Of a stretch of 11,490 nt of DNA, positions 1 to 6,351 are shown piece after piece; position 1 is the first letter of the stretch, and every line of letters starts with the position of its first letter. The position numbers and the translations under genes were made by a program. Below the pieces are notes generated by a model. It worked only from the letters and a program-made list of their open reading frames with translations. It was not told the origin of the DNA and searched no databases. The DNA is from Collinsella sp. (GTDB lineage: Bacteria > Actinomycetota > Coriobacteriia > Coriobacteriales > Coriobacteriaceae), in assembly GCA_022713905.1 (NCBI GenBank), contig JAIHTM010000064.1:1-11490 (forward strand). Direction: 5' to 3'.

Positions 1-85
1 CACTTAATGTGCTTTCCGAGCGAGCCCAGGACCTGACCGAACGAAAAACTAATCCGCGCCGCCCGGCCAGGTCCGACGAGCCACG

Positions 86-913
86 TTACCGAGCCGCCAG
101 GATGGCGTCGATGAGCGTCAGTACGCCCCCGTCGTTGTTGCTCGGAATACGCCACTTGGCATGCGCGTTCATATGCTCCTCGGCATTGTCCACGATAAAG
201 CTGTGACCGACGCGCTCGAGCATGGGGATGTCGTTGTACGTATCGCCCACGGCGGCGGCGTCGGCAATATCGATGCCCAAGTGCTCGCACAGGTGCGCGA
301 CGCCGGCGCCCTTGTCGACGCCCAGGTTCATAAAGTCGATCCACTCGCGTCCGGCGTTGGTGACGTAGAGCTGGTCGGAGAACGCGGGGTTGTAGGTCTC
401 GCGAAACGCGGGCTCGGCGTCGTAGCCGGGGAAGAAGACCGAAATCTTGTTGGACTCGAAATCAATGCCATCAAAGCTGTCGACGTAGTTGATTGTGTTG
501 TAGTAGACGCTGATCTCGTCGTGGTATTGATGGTCGCGGGCAAGCACGTAGAACTCGTCGAAGCAGCAAAGGACGGGGACAGCGCGCGGATCCTCCGAGG
601 CACTGCTTAAGACCTGCTGATACAGCTCCACGTCAATAGTGCTCTTATAGATATAGCTGCCGCGATAGATCACGCACGCTCCGTTGTCGGGACAAAAGGC
701 GAGGCGGTTCTTGACGCCCTCGAACATCTCCTCGAGCTTGGGGGCGGGACGTCCGCTGGCGGGGCAGAATACGATGTCGGCGTCGGCGAGCTTGTCCAGG
801 CGCTCATCAAGACCCTGGGGCAGCACACGCTCGTCGGTCAGCAGCGTCTTGTCCATATCGACGGCGAGAATCTTAATGTTGCCGATGTTGGCGTCCGATT
901 CGTAAGTTTGCAT
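86..913 (-). CDS. Cof-type HAD-superfamily phosphatase (HAD-IIB)
   Basis: A 275-aa cytoplasmic hydrolase of the haloacid dehalogenase superfamily. All four HAD motifs are visible: motif I DMDKT (Asp19 nucleophile, Asp21 acid/base), motif II around Ser53 in PASGR, Lys201 in GVDKG, and motif IV GDTYND at 223-228 for Mg2+ binding. The long cap between motifs II and III and the NGA at 77-79 fit subfamily IIB (Cof/YbiV/YkrA-like), whose known members dephosphorylate sugar phosphates, FMN or PLP. The substrate cannot be read from sequence. The ATG at 911-913 is preceded on the minus strand by GAAAGGG (about 922-928), which supports this start. The gene is transcribed away from argG out of a shared divergent region. 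Length is typical and no defects are seen. Family certain, specificity unknown. Confidence 0.93.
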   Translation of the reverse strand: MQTYESDANIGNIKILAVDMDKTLLTDERVLPQGLDERLDKLADADIVFCPASGRPAPKLEEMFEGVKNRLAFCPDNGACVIYRGSYIYKSTIDVELYQQVLSSASEDPRAVPVLCCFDEFYVLARDHQYHDEISVYYNTINYVDSFDGIDFESNKISVFFPGYDAEPAFRETYNPAFSDQLYVTNAGREWIDFMNLGVDKGAGVAHLCEHLGIDIADAAAVGDTYNDIPMLERVGHSFIVDNAEEHMNAHAKWRIPSNNDGGVLTLIDAILAAR

Positions 914-948
914 AAAAGCGACCCTTTCGTTTCGAGATTGTTTCAGAC

Positions 949-1002
949 GTTATAACCATCAACTCGTAGTCGAGCGTATTTTCGCAGGAACGGAGCGTAT
1001 TT
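949..1002 (-). promoter_or_regulatory. Possible HAD-gene promoter with two 10-bp direct repeats
   Basis: On the minus strand a TATAAC hexamer (954-949) lies about 36 bases before the HAD start codon and resembles a -10 box; no good -35 is seen. In its place are two copies of GAGCGTATTT (plus-strand 972-981 and 993-1002). They start 21 bp apart, two helical turns, so a protein could bind both on one DNA face over the -35 region. Promoter role is inferred from position only. Confidence 0.35.
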
Positions 1003-1022
1003 GCACCACGCTTCACAAAGTA

Positions 1023-1039
1023 CTGAAAAAACTTTTCAG
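1023..1039. promoter_or_regulatory. Near-palindrome in a divergent promoter region
   Basis: CTGAAAA and TTTTCAG are perfect 7-bp inverted arms around AAC. The site sits between the presumed promoter of the HAD gene and the candidate argG promoter. It is operator-sized but matches no regulator consensus I recognise, including the ArgR box. It may simply be chance in AT-rich DNA. Confidence 0.25.
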
Positions 1040-1056
1040 AAATTTGAATTTGTCGC

Positions 1057-1084
1057 TTGTGCTGCGGGCACTTTAGCGTAATAT
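1057..1084 (+). promoter_or_regulatory. Candidate argG leader promoter
   Basis: TTGTGC at 1057-1062 and TAATAT at 1079-1084 are separated by 16 bases. Transcription would begin near 1091 and give a leader of about 375 nt before argG that includes the Arg-rich leader ORF. The -35 is weak. Nothing better was found between the HAD gene and the leader ORF. Confidence 0.35.
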
Positions 1085-1187
1085 AGCGACCATCGAAAAC
1101 GGAGACGGAAAAACAACCGCTTACCGAGGAAAAGGTACCGTTTACGATATTAGAATTGCGCCCGGCGATAGGTGAAAGGAGAGGCAG

Positions 1188-1262
1188 ATGCAGTTCGTAA
1201 AGATCATCACCACTGCAGACAATGCCATCCGACGCCAGCGCGCAATTTCCCGACGACGATAA
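1188..1262 (+). CDS. Candidate arginine leader peptide upstream of argG
   Basis: A 24-codon ORF starting ATG at 1188 and ending TAA at 1260-1262. An unusually strong ribosome site, AAAGGAGAGG, lies at 1176-1185, two bases before the ATG, with its GGAG core (1179-1182) five bases away. The last ten residues are RRQRAISRRR, six arginines, with three consecutive CGA codons directly before the stop. argG begins 205 nt downstream, a spacing that leaves room for terminator and antiterminator structures. Runs of the end-product amino acid's codons in a short translated ORF before a biosynthetic gene are the hallmark of ribosome-mediated attenuation (known for trp, his, leu, thr). I infer that this one senses charged tRNA-Arg. 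It is too short for codon statistics, and a 152-codon antisense frame crosses it, so chance is not excluded. Confidence 0.5.
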   Translation: MQFVKIITTADNAIRRQRAISRRR

Positions 1263-1373
1263 CAATCGTCTCTGTCCGCATGGGGCGCAATGCCTCAACA
1301 GAGTCATTTTGAGGTCGTTGGGTTTTAGCACGAAATTGCTGCATGTTTCTAGGGCATGTATGTGCTGCTTTTT
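1255..1373 (+). promoter_or_regulatory. Possible attenuator hairpins of the argG leader
   Basis: Overlapping inverted repeats follow the leader ORF. A: GACGAT (1255-1260) with ATCGTC (1265-1270), inside the last Arg codons and stop. B: CTCTGT (1270-1275) with ACAGAG (1298-1303), inner GCAT/ATGC. C: CTCAAC (1294-1299) with GTTGGG (1317-1322), followed by TTTT at 1323-1326. D: AGCAC (1327-1331) with GTGCT (1362-1366), followed by TTTTT at 1369-1373. B and C share bases and exclude each other, as an antiterminator and terminator would. Stems are short and the T runs modest, so the fold is tentative. Confidence 0.35.
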
Positions 1374-1467
1374 GCTATTTAACCTGATATTGCACGGTTT
1401 TTGACCTCGAAATGACTTGCAACTGACCGATGTTCTAACTAGCTACCAAGGGCGAAAGGAAACAGCC

Positions 1468-2694
1468 ATGAGCAAGGAAAAAGTCGTTCTCGCATATTCC
1501 GGTGGTCTTGATACATCCGTATGTGTCAAGTGGCTCCAGGACGAGAAGAATCTCGATGTCGTTTGCGTCTGCGGCAACGTGGGCCAGGAAGAGACCGGAC
1601 TGGATGCCAAGAAGCAGAAGGCACTCGACCTGGGCGTTCTCGATTGCCAGGTGCTCGACCTGCGCGACGAGTTCTCCGATGAGTTCCTGACTAAGGCCAT
1701 CGCCGCAAACTCCATGTACGAGAACAAGTATCCGCTGCTCTCGGCTCTTTCTCGCCCGCTGCTCGCCAAGAAGCTCGTCGAGGTCGCTCACGAGTTTGGC
1801 GCGACCTACGTCGCCCACGGCTGCACCGGCAAGGGTAACGACCAGGTCCGTTTTGAGGCCGCCGTCAAGGCCCTCGACCCCGAGCTCAAGGTTATCGCCC
1901 CGGTTCGCGAGTGGGACCTGAAGTGCCGTCCCGACGAGGTCGCCTATGCCCACGCCCACAACGTGCCGGTTCCCGAGGGTGCCAACGACAACCCCTACTC
2001 CATCGACGACAACCTGTGGGGTCGTGCCATTGAGTGCGGTCACCTGGAGGATCCCTGGAATGAGCCGCTCGACGACGCTTGGGTTATGACCAAGAATCCC
2101 GAGGACACCCCGGACACCCCGACCTACACCGAGATTGAGTTTGAGGCCGGCAAGCCCGTCGCCGTCGACGGCAAGAAGATGAAGCTCTCTGAGATCGTCA
2201 TCGCCCTCAACAAGATCTCCGGCGACAATGGCTTTGGCCGTCTCGATCTGGTCGAGGATCGCCTGGTGGGCCTTAAGAGCCGCGAGTGCTACGAGGTTCC
2301 CGGCGCCCTGACGCTCATCACCGCCCACAAGGCGCTCGAGGACATCTGCGTCGAGGGTGATCTGCTCAAGACCAAGATCAAGCTCGAGCAGGATTGGGCC
2401 ACCGCCGTGTACAACGGCCAGTGGTACAGCCCGCTCAAGAACGCACTTGACGCGTTTATGGCCGATACCCAGAAGTTCGTCACCGGCACCGTCCGTCTGA
2501 AGTTCTTTAAGGGCAACTGCCATGTCGTCGGCCGCAAGAGCCCCTTCAGCCTCTACGACTACGGTCTGGCTACCTACGACCGCGACACCACGTTTGACGA
2601 GAAGGCCAGCGCCGGCTTTATCGAGATCGATACGCTGTCGCTCAAGACGTGGGCTAAGGTCCAGGGGCCCAGCTCTGCTGCCGCCCAGGCCTAG
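1468..2694 (+). CDS. argG: Argininosuccinate synthase
   Basis: ArgG joins citrulline and aspartate using ATP, giving argininosuccinate, AMP and PPi, the penultimate step of arginine synthesis in the cytoplasm. The 408-aa product matches the usual ~400 aa. The N-terminal PP-loop ATP-binding motif AYSGGLDTS is at residues 9-17, the family signature AHGCTGKGNDQVRFE at 116-130, and the conserved segment containing GFGRLD and KSRECYE lies in the synthetase domain. The frame stays open back to a TTG at 1417, but the ATG at 1468 is chosen because GAAAGGA (1454-1460) precedes it at good spacing and the protein then begins MSKEKVVLAYSGG as family members do. Regulation is probably through the Arg-rich leader upstream. 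argH follows about 520 bp later on the same strand, past a terminator-like hairpin, so co-transcription is uncertain. Confidence 0.98.
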   Translation: MSKEKVVLAYSGGLDTSVCVKWLQDEKNLDVVCVCGNVGQEETGLDAKKQKALDLGVLDCQVLDLRDEFSDEFLTKAIAANSMYENKYPLLSALSRPLLAKKLVEVAHEFGATYVAHGCTGKGNDQVRFEAAVKALDPELKVIAPVREWDLKCRPDEVAYAHAHNVPVPEGANDNPYSIDDNLWGRAIECGHLEDPWNEPLDDAWVMTKNPEDTPDTPTYTEIEFEAGKPVAVDGKKMKLSEIVIALNKISGDNGFGRLDLVEDRLVGLKSRECYEVPGALTLITAHKALEDICVEGDLLKTKIKLEQDWATAVYNGQWYSPLKNALDAFMADTQKFVTGTVRLKFFKGNCHVVGRKSPFSLYDYGLATYDRDTTFDEKASAGFIEIDTLSLKTWAKVQGPSSAAAQA

Positions 2695-2847
2695 CGCCTC
2701 CTTCCCTTGGTATCCGCGCGGCCCATCCGCGTGATACAAAACGGGCGCACGGGGTCCCTACCTTTCGTTATGCTTGCTGACACTTCTTAACATCGGTGGC
2801 CCCTACGTTCCGCCCGCATACATGATGCCGCGTCTGCGGCTGAGTCC

Positions 2848-2883
2848 GAGCCCCGCCGGGGTTGTCCGGCGGGGCTCCTTCTA
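2848..2883 (+). terminator. Terminator-like hairpin after argG
   Basis: A perfect 12-bp GC-rich stem: GAGCCCCGCCGG (2848-2859) pairs with CCGGCGGGGCTC (2866-2877) around a 6-nt loop. The following CTTCT is a weak U-tract. It lies about 150 bp after the argG stop and before the 56-aa ORF. The stem is strong and the tail poor, so termination may be partial. Confidence 0.6.
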
Positions 2884-2927
2884 TCAATTTGGCGGCTCTG
2901 CGCCTATATATATGAGGAGTATCCACT

Positions 2928-3098
2928 ATGTTCAATGCTATCGCGCATGCTTTACTTGCCCTCGCGCCCGAGTTCGATGCCGCAAGGGTCGAGGACGTCC
3001 CTATGAGCCTGAAGGCCTGGATCGATGGTTCGCAGGGCAACATCCGGAGGGAGACGTTGGGCGCCAAGTGCATGGCGCGTCACTTCTTTGCAAATTAG
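2928..3098 (+). CDS. Small hypothetical protein (56 aa) between argG and argH
   Basis: A 56-codon ORF starting ATG at 2928 with a strong GAGGAG ribosome site at 2914-2919, eight bases upstream, and ending TAG at 3096-3098. The product starts MFNAIAHALLALAPEFDAAR and is mixed in character: an Ala/Leu-rich first 13 residues, an acidic middle, then a basic stretch (GNIRRETLGAKCMARHFF) with one cysteine. There is no signal peptide, membrane segment or motif I recognise. Codon choice (GCC, CTC, GTC, AAG, ATC) resembles its neighbours. It sits after the argG hairpin and 118 bp before argH, so it might belong to an argH transcript. Function unknown. The ribosome site and neighbour-like codons are the main support. 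Confidence 0.5.
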   Translation: MFNAIAHALLALAPEFDAARVEDVPMSLKAWIDGSQGNIRRETLGAKCMARHFFAN

Positions 3099-3216
3099 CT
3101 ACATGGCTCCGCACACGGTGGGGAATGTGTAAAACTAGCGGTTGAAAAATCGCTTTAGCGATATGGCGTATTGCTTTGGGCGCTTGTTTTGGTATTTGGA
3201 GAAAGGGGACGGTTCC

Positions 3217-4647
3217 ATGGCTCTTTGGGGTGGTCGTTTTGAGGCAGGCGTGGCCGAGGTCACGCAGGAGTTTGGCGCGTCGCTGCCGGTCGACAAACAT
3301 CTCTATAAACAGGATATCGCCGGCTCTAAGGCGCATGCCAAAATGCTGGCGACCCAAGGCATCATCAGTGCCGAGGACGAGCAGGCGATTGCCGAGGGTC
3401 TGACCGGAATCGAACAGGATATCGATGCCGGCAGCTTCACCTTCGACATCAACGACGAGGACATTCATATGTCCATCGAGAGCGAGCTGACGCGTCGCAT
3501 CGGCGAGGCCGGTAAGCGCTTGCATACCGGACGTTCGCGCAACGACCAGGTGGCGACCGACACGCGCCTGGGCGTCAAGGCGCTGGCCAAGGAGCTCATG
3601 GAGGCCAATCTAGAGCTGCGCCATGTGCTGGTGGATGCGGCTAAGAAGTACGACAAGGTGATTTTGCCGGGCTACACGCACATGCAGCACGCTCAGCCCG
3701 TGCTGCTGTCGCATCATCTGCTGGCGTATTCCTGGATGTTCGCGCGCGACTTTACGCGCCTGAAGGCCGCCTTTGATGCCGCCGACAACTGCCCGCTGGG
3801 TGCTGCCGCGCTTGCCGGTACGAGCTATCCGCTCGATCGCCAGATGACGGCTGCTGAACTTGGCTTTGCGGGCGTGATTCCCAACTCGCTCGATGCGGTT
3901 TCCGACCGTGATTTCCTGCTCGATCTGCATTACGCCGGATCCGTCATGGCGATGCACCTGTCGCGTCTTTCCGAGGAGATCGTGCTGTGGTCGAGCTCCG
4001 AATTTGGCTTTATCACGCTTTCAGACTCCTACTCCACCGGCTCGTCTATCATGCCGCAGAAGAAGAACCCCGACTTTGCCGAGCTTATCCGCGGCAAGAG
4101 CGGTCGCGTGTACGGCAACCTGGTGCAGCTGCTGGTAACCATGAAGGGCTTGCCGCTTGCTTATAACAAGGACTTGCAGGAGGACAAGGAGGGCGCGCTC
4201 GATACCGCCCATACGCTCATGCAGTGCCTGTCCGTTATGGCCGGAATGATTTCGACTTGGACCGTCAACGAGGATGCCATGGCGCGCGAGTGCGGCGTGG
4301 GGCACCTTGCCGCCACCGATGTTGCCGATTACCTGGCCAAGCGTGGCCTGCCGTTCCGCGAGGCACATGCCGTGGTGGGGCATCTGGTCCTGATGTGCGA
4401 GAAGCGCGGCTGCAATCTTGAGGACCTGCCGTTTGAGGTGTTCCAGGAGGCAAGCCCGCTCTTTGAGCGCGACATTACCGAGGCGCTCGACATCCCGTCG
4501 ATTGTCGCCGCGCGCACGACCGAGGGCGGCACCGCCCCTGCCGCCGTTGCCGTGCAGCTGCAGCGTGCCGAGGCACAACTCGTTGCCGACGAAGGTGTGT
4601 TTGGCTCGTTGACCAAGGTCGTCGAGATGGGCCACGGAGCTAATTAG
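3217..4647 (+). CDS. argH: Argininosuccinate lyase
   Basis: ArgH splits argininosuccinate into arginine and fumarate, the last step of arginine synthesis. It belongs to the aspartase/fumarase superfamily and works as a homotetramer. The 476-aa product is close to the usual ~460. Family landmarks are TGRSRNDQV near the N-terminal third, GYTHMQHAQP at 152-161 with the catalytic-region His155, and the superfamily signature GSSIMPQKKNP at 275-285. By analogy with animal lyase and delta-crystallin, Ser277 would be the catalytic serine. The frame is open back to a TTG at 3142, but ATG 3217 is preferred: AAAGGGG (3202-3208) lies eight bases before it and MALWGGRF is the typical start. It is followed by a terminator. 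No frameshift or missing catalytic residue is seen. Confidence 0.98.
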   Translation: MALWGGRFEAGVAEVTQEFGASLPVDKHLYKQDIAGSKAHAKMLATQGIISAEDEQAIAEGLTGIEQDIDAGSFTFDINDEDIHMSIESELTRRIGEAGKRLHTGRSRNDQVATDTRLGVKALAKELMEANLELRHVLVDAAKKYDKVILPGYTHMQHAQPVLLSHHLLAYSWMFARDFTRLKAAFDAADNCPLGAAALAGTSYPLDRQMTAAELGFAGVIPNSLDAVSDRDFLLDLHYAGSVMAMHLSRLSEEIVLWSSSEFGFITLSDSYSTGSSIMPQKKNPDFAELIRGKSGRVYGNLVQLLVTMKGLPLAYNKDLQEDKEGALDTAHTLMQCLSVMAGMISTWTVNEDAMARECGVGHLAATDVADYLAKRGLPFREAHAVVGHLVLMCEKRGCNLEDLPFEVFQEASPLFERDITEALDIPSIVAARTTEGGTAPAAVAVQLQRAEAQLVADEGVFGSLTKVVEMGHGAN

Positions 4648-4692
4648 CTTATAGGATGCGTCTGTCTGGTGCGTTCATCATATCTTGCCTTT

Positions 4693-4726
4693 ACGGGTGC
4701 TCGCTACGGTGGGCGCCCGTTTTGTT
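4693..4726 (+). terminator. argH terminator
   Basis: ACGGGTGCTC (4693-4702) pairs with GGGCGCCCGT (4711-4720), ten pairs including two G-U, around an 8-nt loop. It is followed by TTTTGTT. It lies about 45 bp after the argH stop and has the form of an intrinsic terminator. Confidence 0.75.
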
Positions 4727-4932
4727 ATAGGGAAGGGAGGAGCTTGTCGAGAACTTCTGTAGGACCTTTGGGCAGGTTGTGAAGGGGGTGCGTTCACGGG
4801 CGGCAACCGACCGTCTGCTCGGTTCGGTGCAGTTGGTGGCGGAGCGGATGGTACTCTAATCGGGCTTCGAAACAGAAGTGACACATATGGAACGCTTCAA
4901 TAAATTACAGCGCTTCAATAAACAGCTTTTTG
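4727..4932. other. Non-coding gap before ndk with a 12-bp direct repeat
   Basis: No convincing gene: open frames here lack ribosome sites and family resemblance. A 6-bp hairpin AACCGA/TCGGTT lies at 4805-4824. The only striking structure is an exact 12-bp direct repeat, CGCTTCAATAAA, at 4893-4904 and 4911-4922, starting 18 bp apart and just upstream of the presumed ndk promoter. Its position suggests a regulator site, but no known consensus is recognised. Confidence 0.4.
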
Positions 4933-4961
4933 TTTAACTGCAGCTAAAACTCTGTTACGAT
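4933..4961 (+). promoter_or_regulatory. Candidate ndk promoter
   Basis: TTTAAC (4933-4938) and TACGAT (4956-4961) are separated by 17 bases, in an AT-rich patch about 65 bp before the ndk start. Both boxes are imperfect, and TTGTTT at 4930-4935 is an alternative -35 with poorer spacing. Confidence 0.35.
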
Positions 4962-5024
4962 GCAGTTCAGGCGGGTGCCGGAATGGGACTTGGGCACGCG
5001 CGAACCTACTTGAAAGGCTACCTT

Positions 5025-5429
5025 ATGGCTATCGAGAAGACCTTCATCATGATTAAGCCCGACGCTGTGCGCGATCGCAAGATCGGCGAGATCGTTGCTC
5101 GTATCGAGCGCAGCGGCCTTGTCATCGAGCGCATGGAGATGACCACGCTCGAGCGCGCTACCGTCGAGGAGCACTACGCCCATCTGGCCGACAAACCCTT
5201 CTTTGGCGGTCTGTGCGACTTTATGACGAGCGGTCCGGTCGTCAAGATGGTTGTTTCCGGTCTTTCCGCCGTCTCCAAGATGCGCACCCTTATGGGCGCC
5301 ACCAACCCGCTTGATGCTGCCCCCGGCACCATCCGCGGTGACTTCGCCGTCGATGTCAACGCCAACGTGATTCACGGCTCCGACTGCCTGGAGAACGCCG
5401 AGATCGAGATCAAGCGCTTCTTTGGCTAA
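5025..5429 (+). CDS. ndk: Nucleoside diphosphate kinase
   Basis: Ndk transfers the terminal phosphate of ATP to nucleoside diphosphates through a phosphohistidine, balancing NTP and dNTP pools in the cytoplasm. The 134-aa product is the standard bacterial length. The start MAIEKTFIMIKPDAV carries the conserved Lys11 region. The active-site motif NVIHGSD at 114-120 gives His117 as the phosphorylated residue, and Arg104 in the IRGDF segment is the expected phosphate ligand. The frame extends upstream to a GTG at 4983, but ATG 5025 is chosen because GAAAGG (5012-5017) precedes it and the mature family N-terminus begins there. It is a single-gene unit with its own promoter candidate and a strong terminator. 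Confidence 0.98.
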   Translation: MAIEKTFIMIKPDAVRDRKIGEIVARIERSGLVIERMEMTTLERATVEEHYAHLADKPFFGGLCDFMTSGPVVKMVVSGLSAVSKMRTLMGATNPLDAAPGTIRGDFAVDVNANVIHGSDCLENAEIEIKRFFG

Positions 5430-5467
5430 ACCAGCTTTGACTCCTTAAAGCTGTTAGCGTGTGGCTT

Positions 5468-5502
5468 GGGCGCCGCGGAACTCCTTCCGCGGCGCCCTTT
5501 TT
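5468..5502 (+). terminator. ndk terminator
   Basis: A perfect 13-bp stem, GGGCGCCGCGGAA (5468-5480) with TTCCGCGGCGCCC (5485-5497), a 4-nt loop and TTTTT at 5498-5502. It begins 38 bp after the ndk stop and is a textbook intrinsic terminator. Confidence 0.92.
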
Positions 5503-5544
5503 ATCCCAACAGGGTTTTGGTAAACGCTCACAAATCTACCAAAG

Positions 5545-5584
5545 AGCCCCCGCCTGGAATGTGCGTGCATTCCAGGCGGGGGCT
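5545..5584 (-). terminator. rpiB terminator hairpin
   Basis: A perfect 17-bp inverted repeat (5545-5561 with 5568-5584, 6-nt loop), starting 27 bp past the rpiB stop on the minus strand. The bases following it on that strand are CTTTGG, a weak U-tract; there is none on the plus side. Orientation toward rpiB is therefore favoured. Stem strength compensates for the poor tail. Confidence 0.7.
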
Positions 5585-5611
5585 GTCGTTAGCGTATGGC
5601 GTTGTAAGTCT

Positions 5612-6079
5612 TTAGGCCTCGTCGACGACCTTGAGACCGCGGGTCTGGTCGATCTCGTTGAGGAGGTTGACGCGACGCTCGTGACGACCGCCCTCAAACT
5701 CGGCGTCGAGCCACTCGTCGACAATCATCTTGGCGAGCTCGGAGCCCACGACGCGGGCGCCAAAGGCGAGCACGTTGGTATTGTTGTGCATGCGGGAGAG
5801 CTTGGCGCTGAAAGGCTCGGAGCACACGACGGCGCGTACGCCCTCGACCTTGTTGGCAGCCAGACTTATCCCGACGCCGGTGCCGCAGATGAGGATGCCC
5901 AGGTCGACGTCGCCGTTGGCAACGGCCTTACCCACCTTGTAGCCGGCGATGGGGTAGTCAAAGCTCTCGGAGGTGTCGGTGCCAAAGTTCACGACCTCGC
6001 AGCCGCGCTCCTTCAGGTGCTCGGAGATGATGTTCTTGAGCTCGACGGCGGCGTGGTCGTTACCGATACCGATCTTCAT
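5612..6079 (-). CDS. rpiB: Ribose-5-phosphate isomerase B
   Basis: RpiB interconverts ribulose 5-phosphate and ribose 5-phosphate in the non-oxidative pentose phosphate pathway. The 155-aa product is typical of the LacA/RpiB family and very close to the E. coli enzyme as I remember it. The start is MKIGIGNDHAAVELK with the conserved Asp-His pair. ICGTGVGISLAANK has the catalytic Cys65, VCSEPFSAKLSRMHNNTNVLAFG has His98, and GGRHERRV lies near the C-terminus. The minus-strand frame runs back to 6295, but ATG 6077-6079 is chosen because AGAGAGGA precedes it and the N-terminus then aligns with the family. Neighbours are unrelated: ndk converges on it and the cysteine desulfidase diverges from it. 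LacA/LacB and allose isomerases are related, but the sequence reads as RpiB. Confidence 0.95.
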   Translation of the reverse strand: MKIGIGNDHAAVELKNIISEHLKERGCEVVNFGTDTSESFDYPIAGYKVGKAVANGDVDLGILICGTGVGISLAANKVEGVRAVVCSEPFSAKLSRMHNNTNVLAFGARVVGSELAKMIVDEWLDAEFEGGRHERRVNLLNEIDQTRGLKVVDEA

Positions 6080-6110
6080 GGATGGTTCCTCTCTGGTCTG
6101 TGCGGCGCAA

Positions 6111-6198
6111 ATGCTAAAGGTGTTTACCGCTTTCGACTGCATGATAACGCGACTCTTGCGTAAACGCTCGGGCGTTTTTTGGTCAAACGCTTTAGCAT
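6111..6198. repeat. Inverted repeat and orphan hairpin in rpiB-desulfidase spacer
   Basis: ATGCTAAA (6111-6118) and TTTAGCAT (6191-6198) are exact inverted copies. Between them AAACGC (6162-6167) and GCGTTT (6172-6177) form a small hairpin with a TCGG loop that runs into six Ts (6175-6180) on the plus strand. Read that way it looks like a weak terminator with no gene to end. On the minus strand it would lie in the rpiB leader. Confidence 0.35.
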
Positions 6199-6285
6199 GC
6201 AACAAGACCGGCTTTTCATGAATGAATGCCGTCAGATTGCGCTTAAGCGCCGTCCGTCGGAACCATGGTTGCGGTTTCTGATGCA

Positions 6286-6315
6286 TTGTTATCAAATAAA
6301 AGAGTTAACTATTAT
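6286..6315 (+). promoter_or_regulatory. Candidate promoter of the cysteine desulfidase gene
   Basis: TTGTTA (6286-6291) and TATTAT (6310-6315) are separated by 18 bases, in an AT-rich patch. Transcription would start near 6322, about 30 bp before the ATG at 6352, leaving just room for the AGGAGA ribosome site (6341-6346). Confidence 0.5.
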
Positions 6316-6351
6316 CGAGAGCCCAGTTCGTTATGTAAGCAGGAGATACCT

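Noticed and set aside
29..74. GGACCTG / CAGGTCC inverted repeat after the HAD stop
   Set aside because: Arms of 7 bp with a 32-nt loop and no proper U-tract after the 3' arm; not convincing as the HAD terminator.
873..1331. 152-codon minus-strand frame between the HAD gene and argG
   Set aside because: GTG start with no ribosome site, runs 41 bp into the HAD coding sequence in another frame, and shows no family resemblance. The region is better read as promoters plus a leader ORF, although a gene remnant cannot be wholly excluded.
1091..1467. T-box or ArgR-box control of argG
   Set aside because: No T-box consensus (AGGGTGGNACCGCG-like) and no paired TGAAT/ATTCA or TGCAT-type ARG box could be found.
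1435..2739. 434-codon frame antisense to argG
   Set aside because: A mirror of GC-biased argG codons; Gly/Leu/Val/Asp-rich without motifs or ribosome site.
4788..4859. 23-codon GTG frame before ndk
   Set aside because: Its purine-rich stretch abuts the start codon with no usable spacing and the peptide shows no biased codons relevant to ndk.
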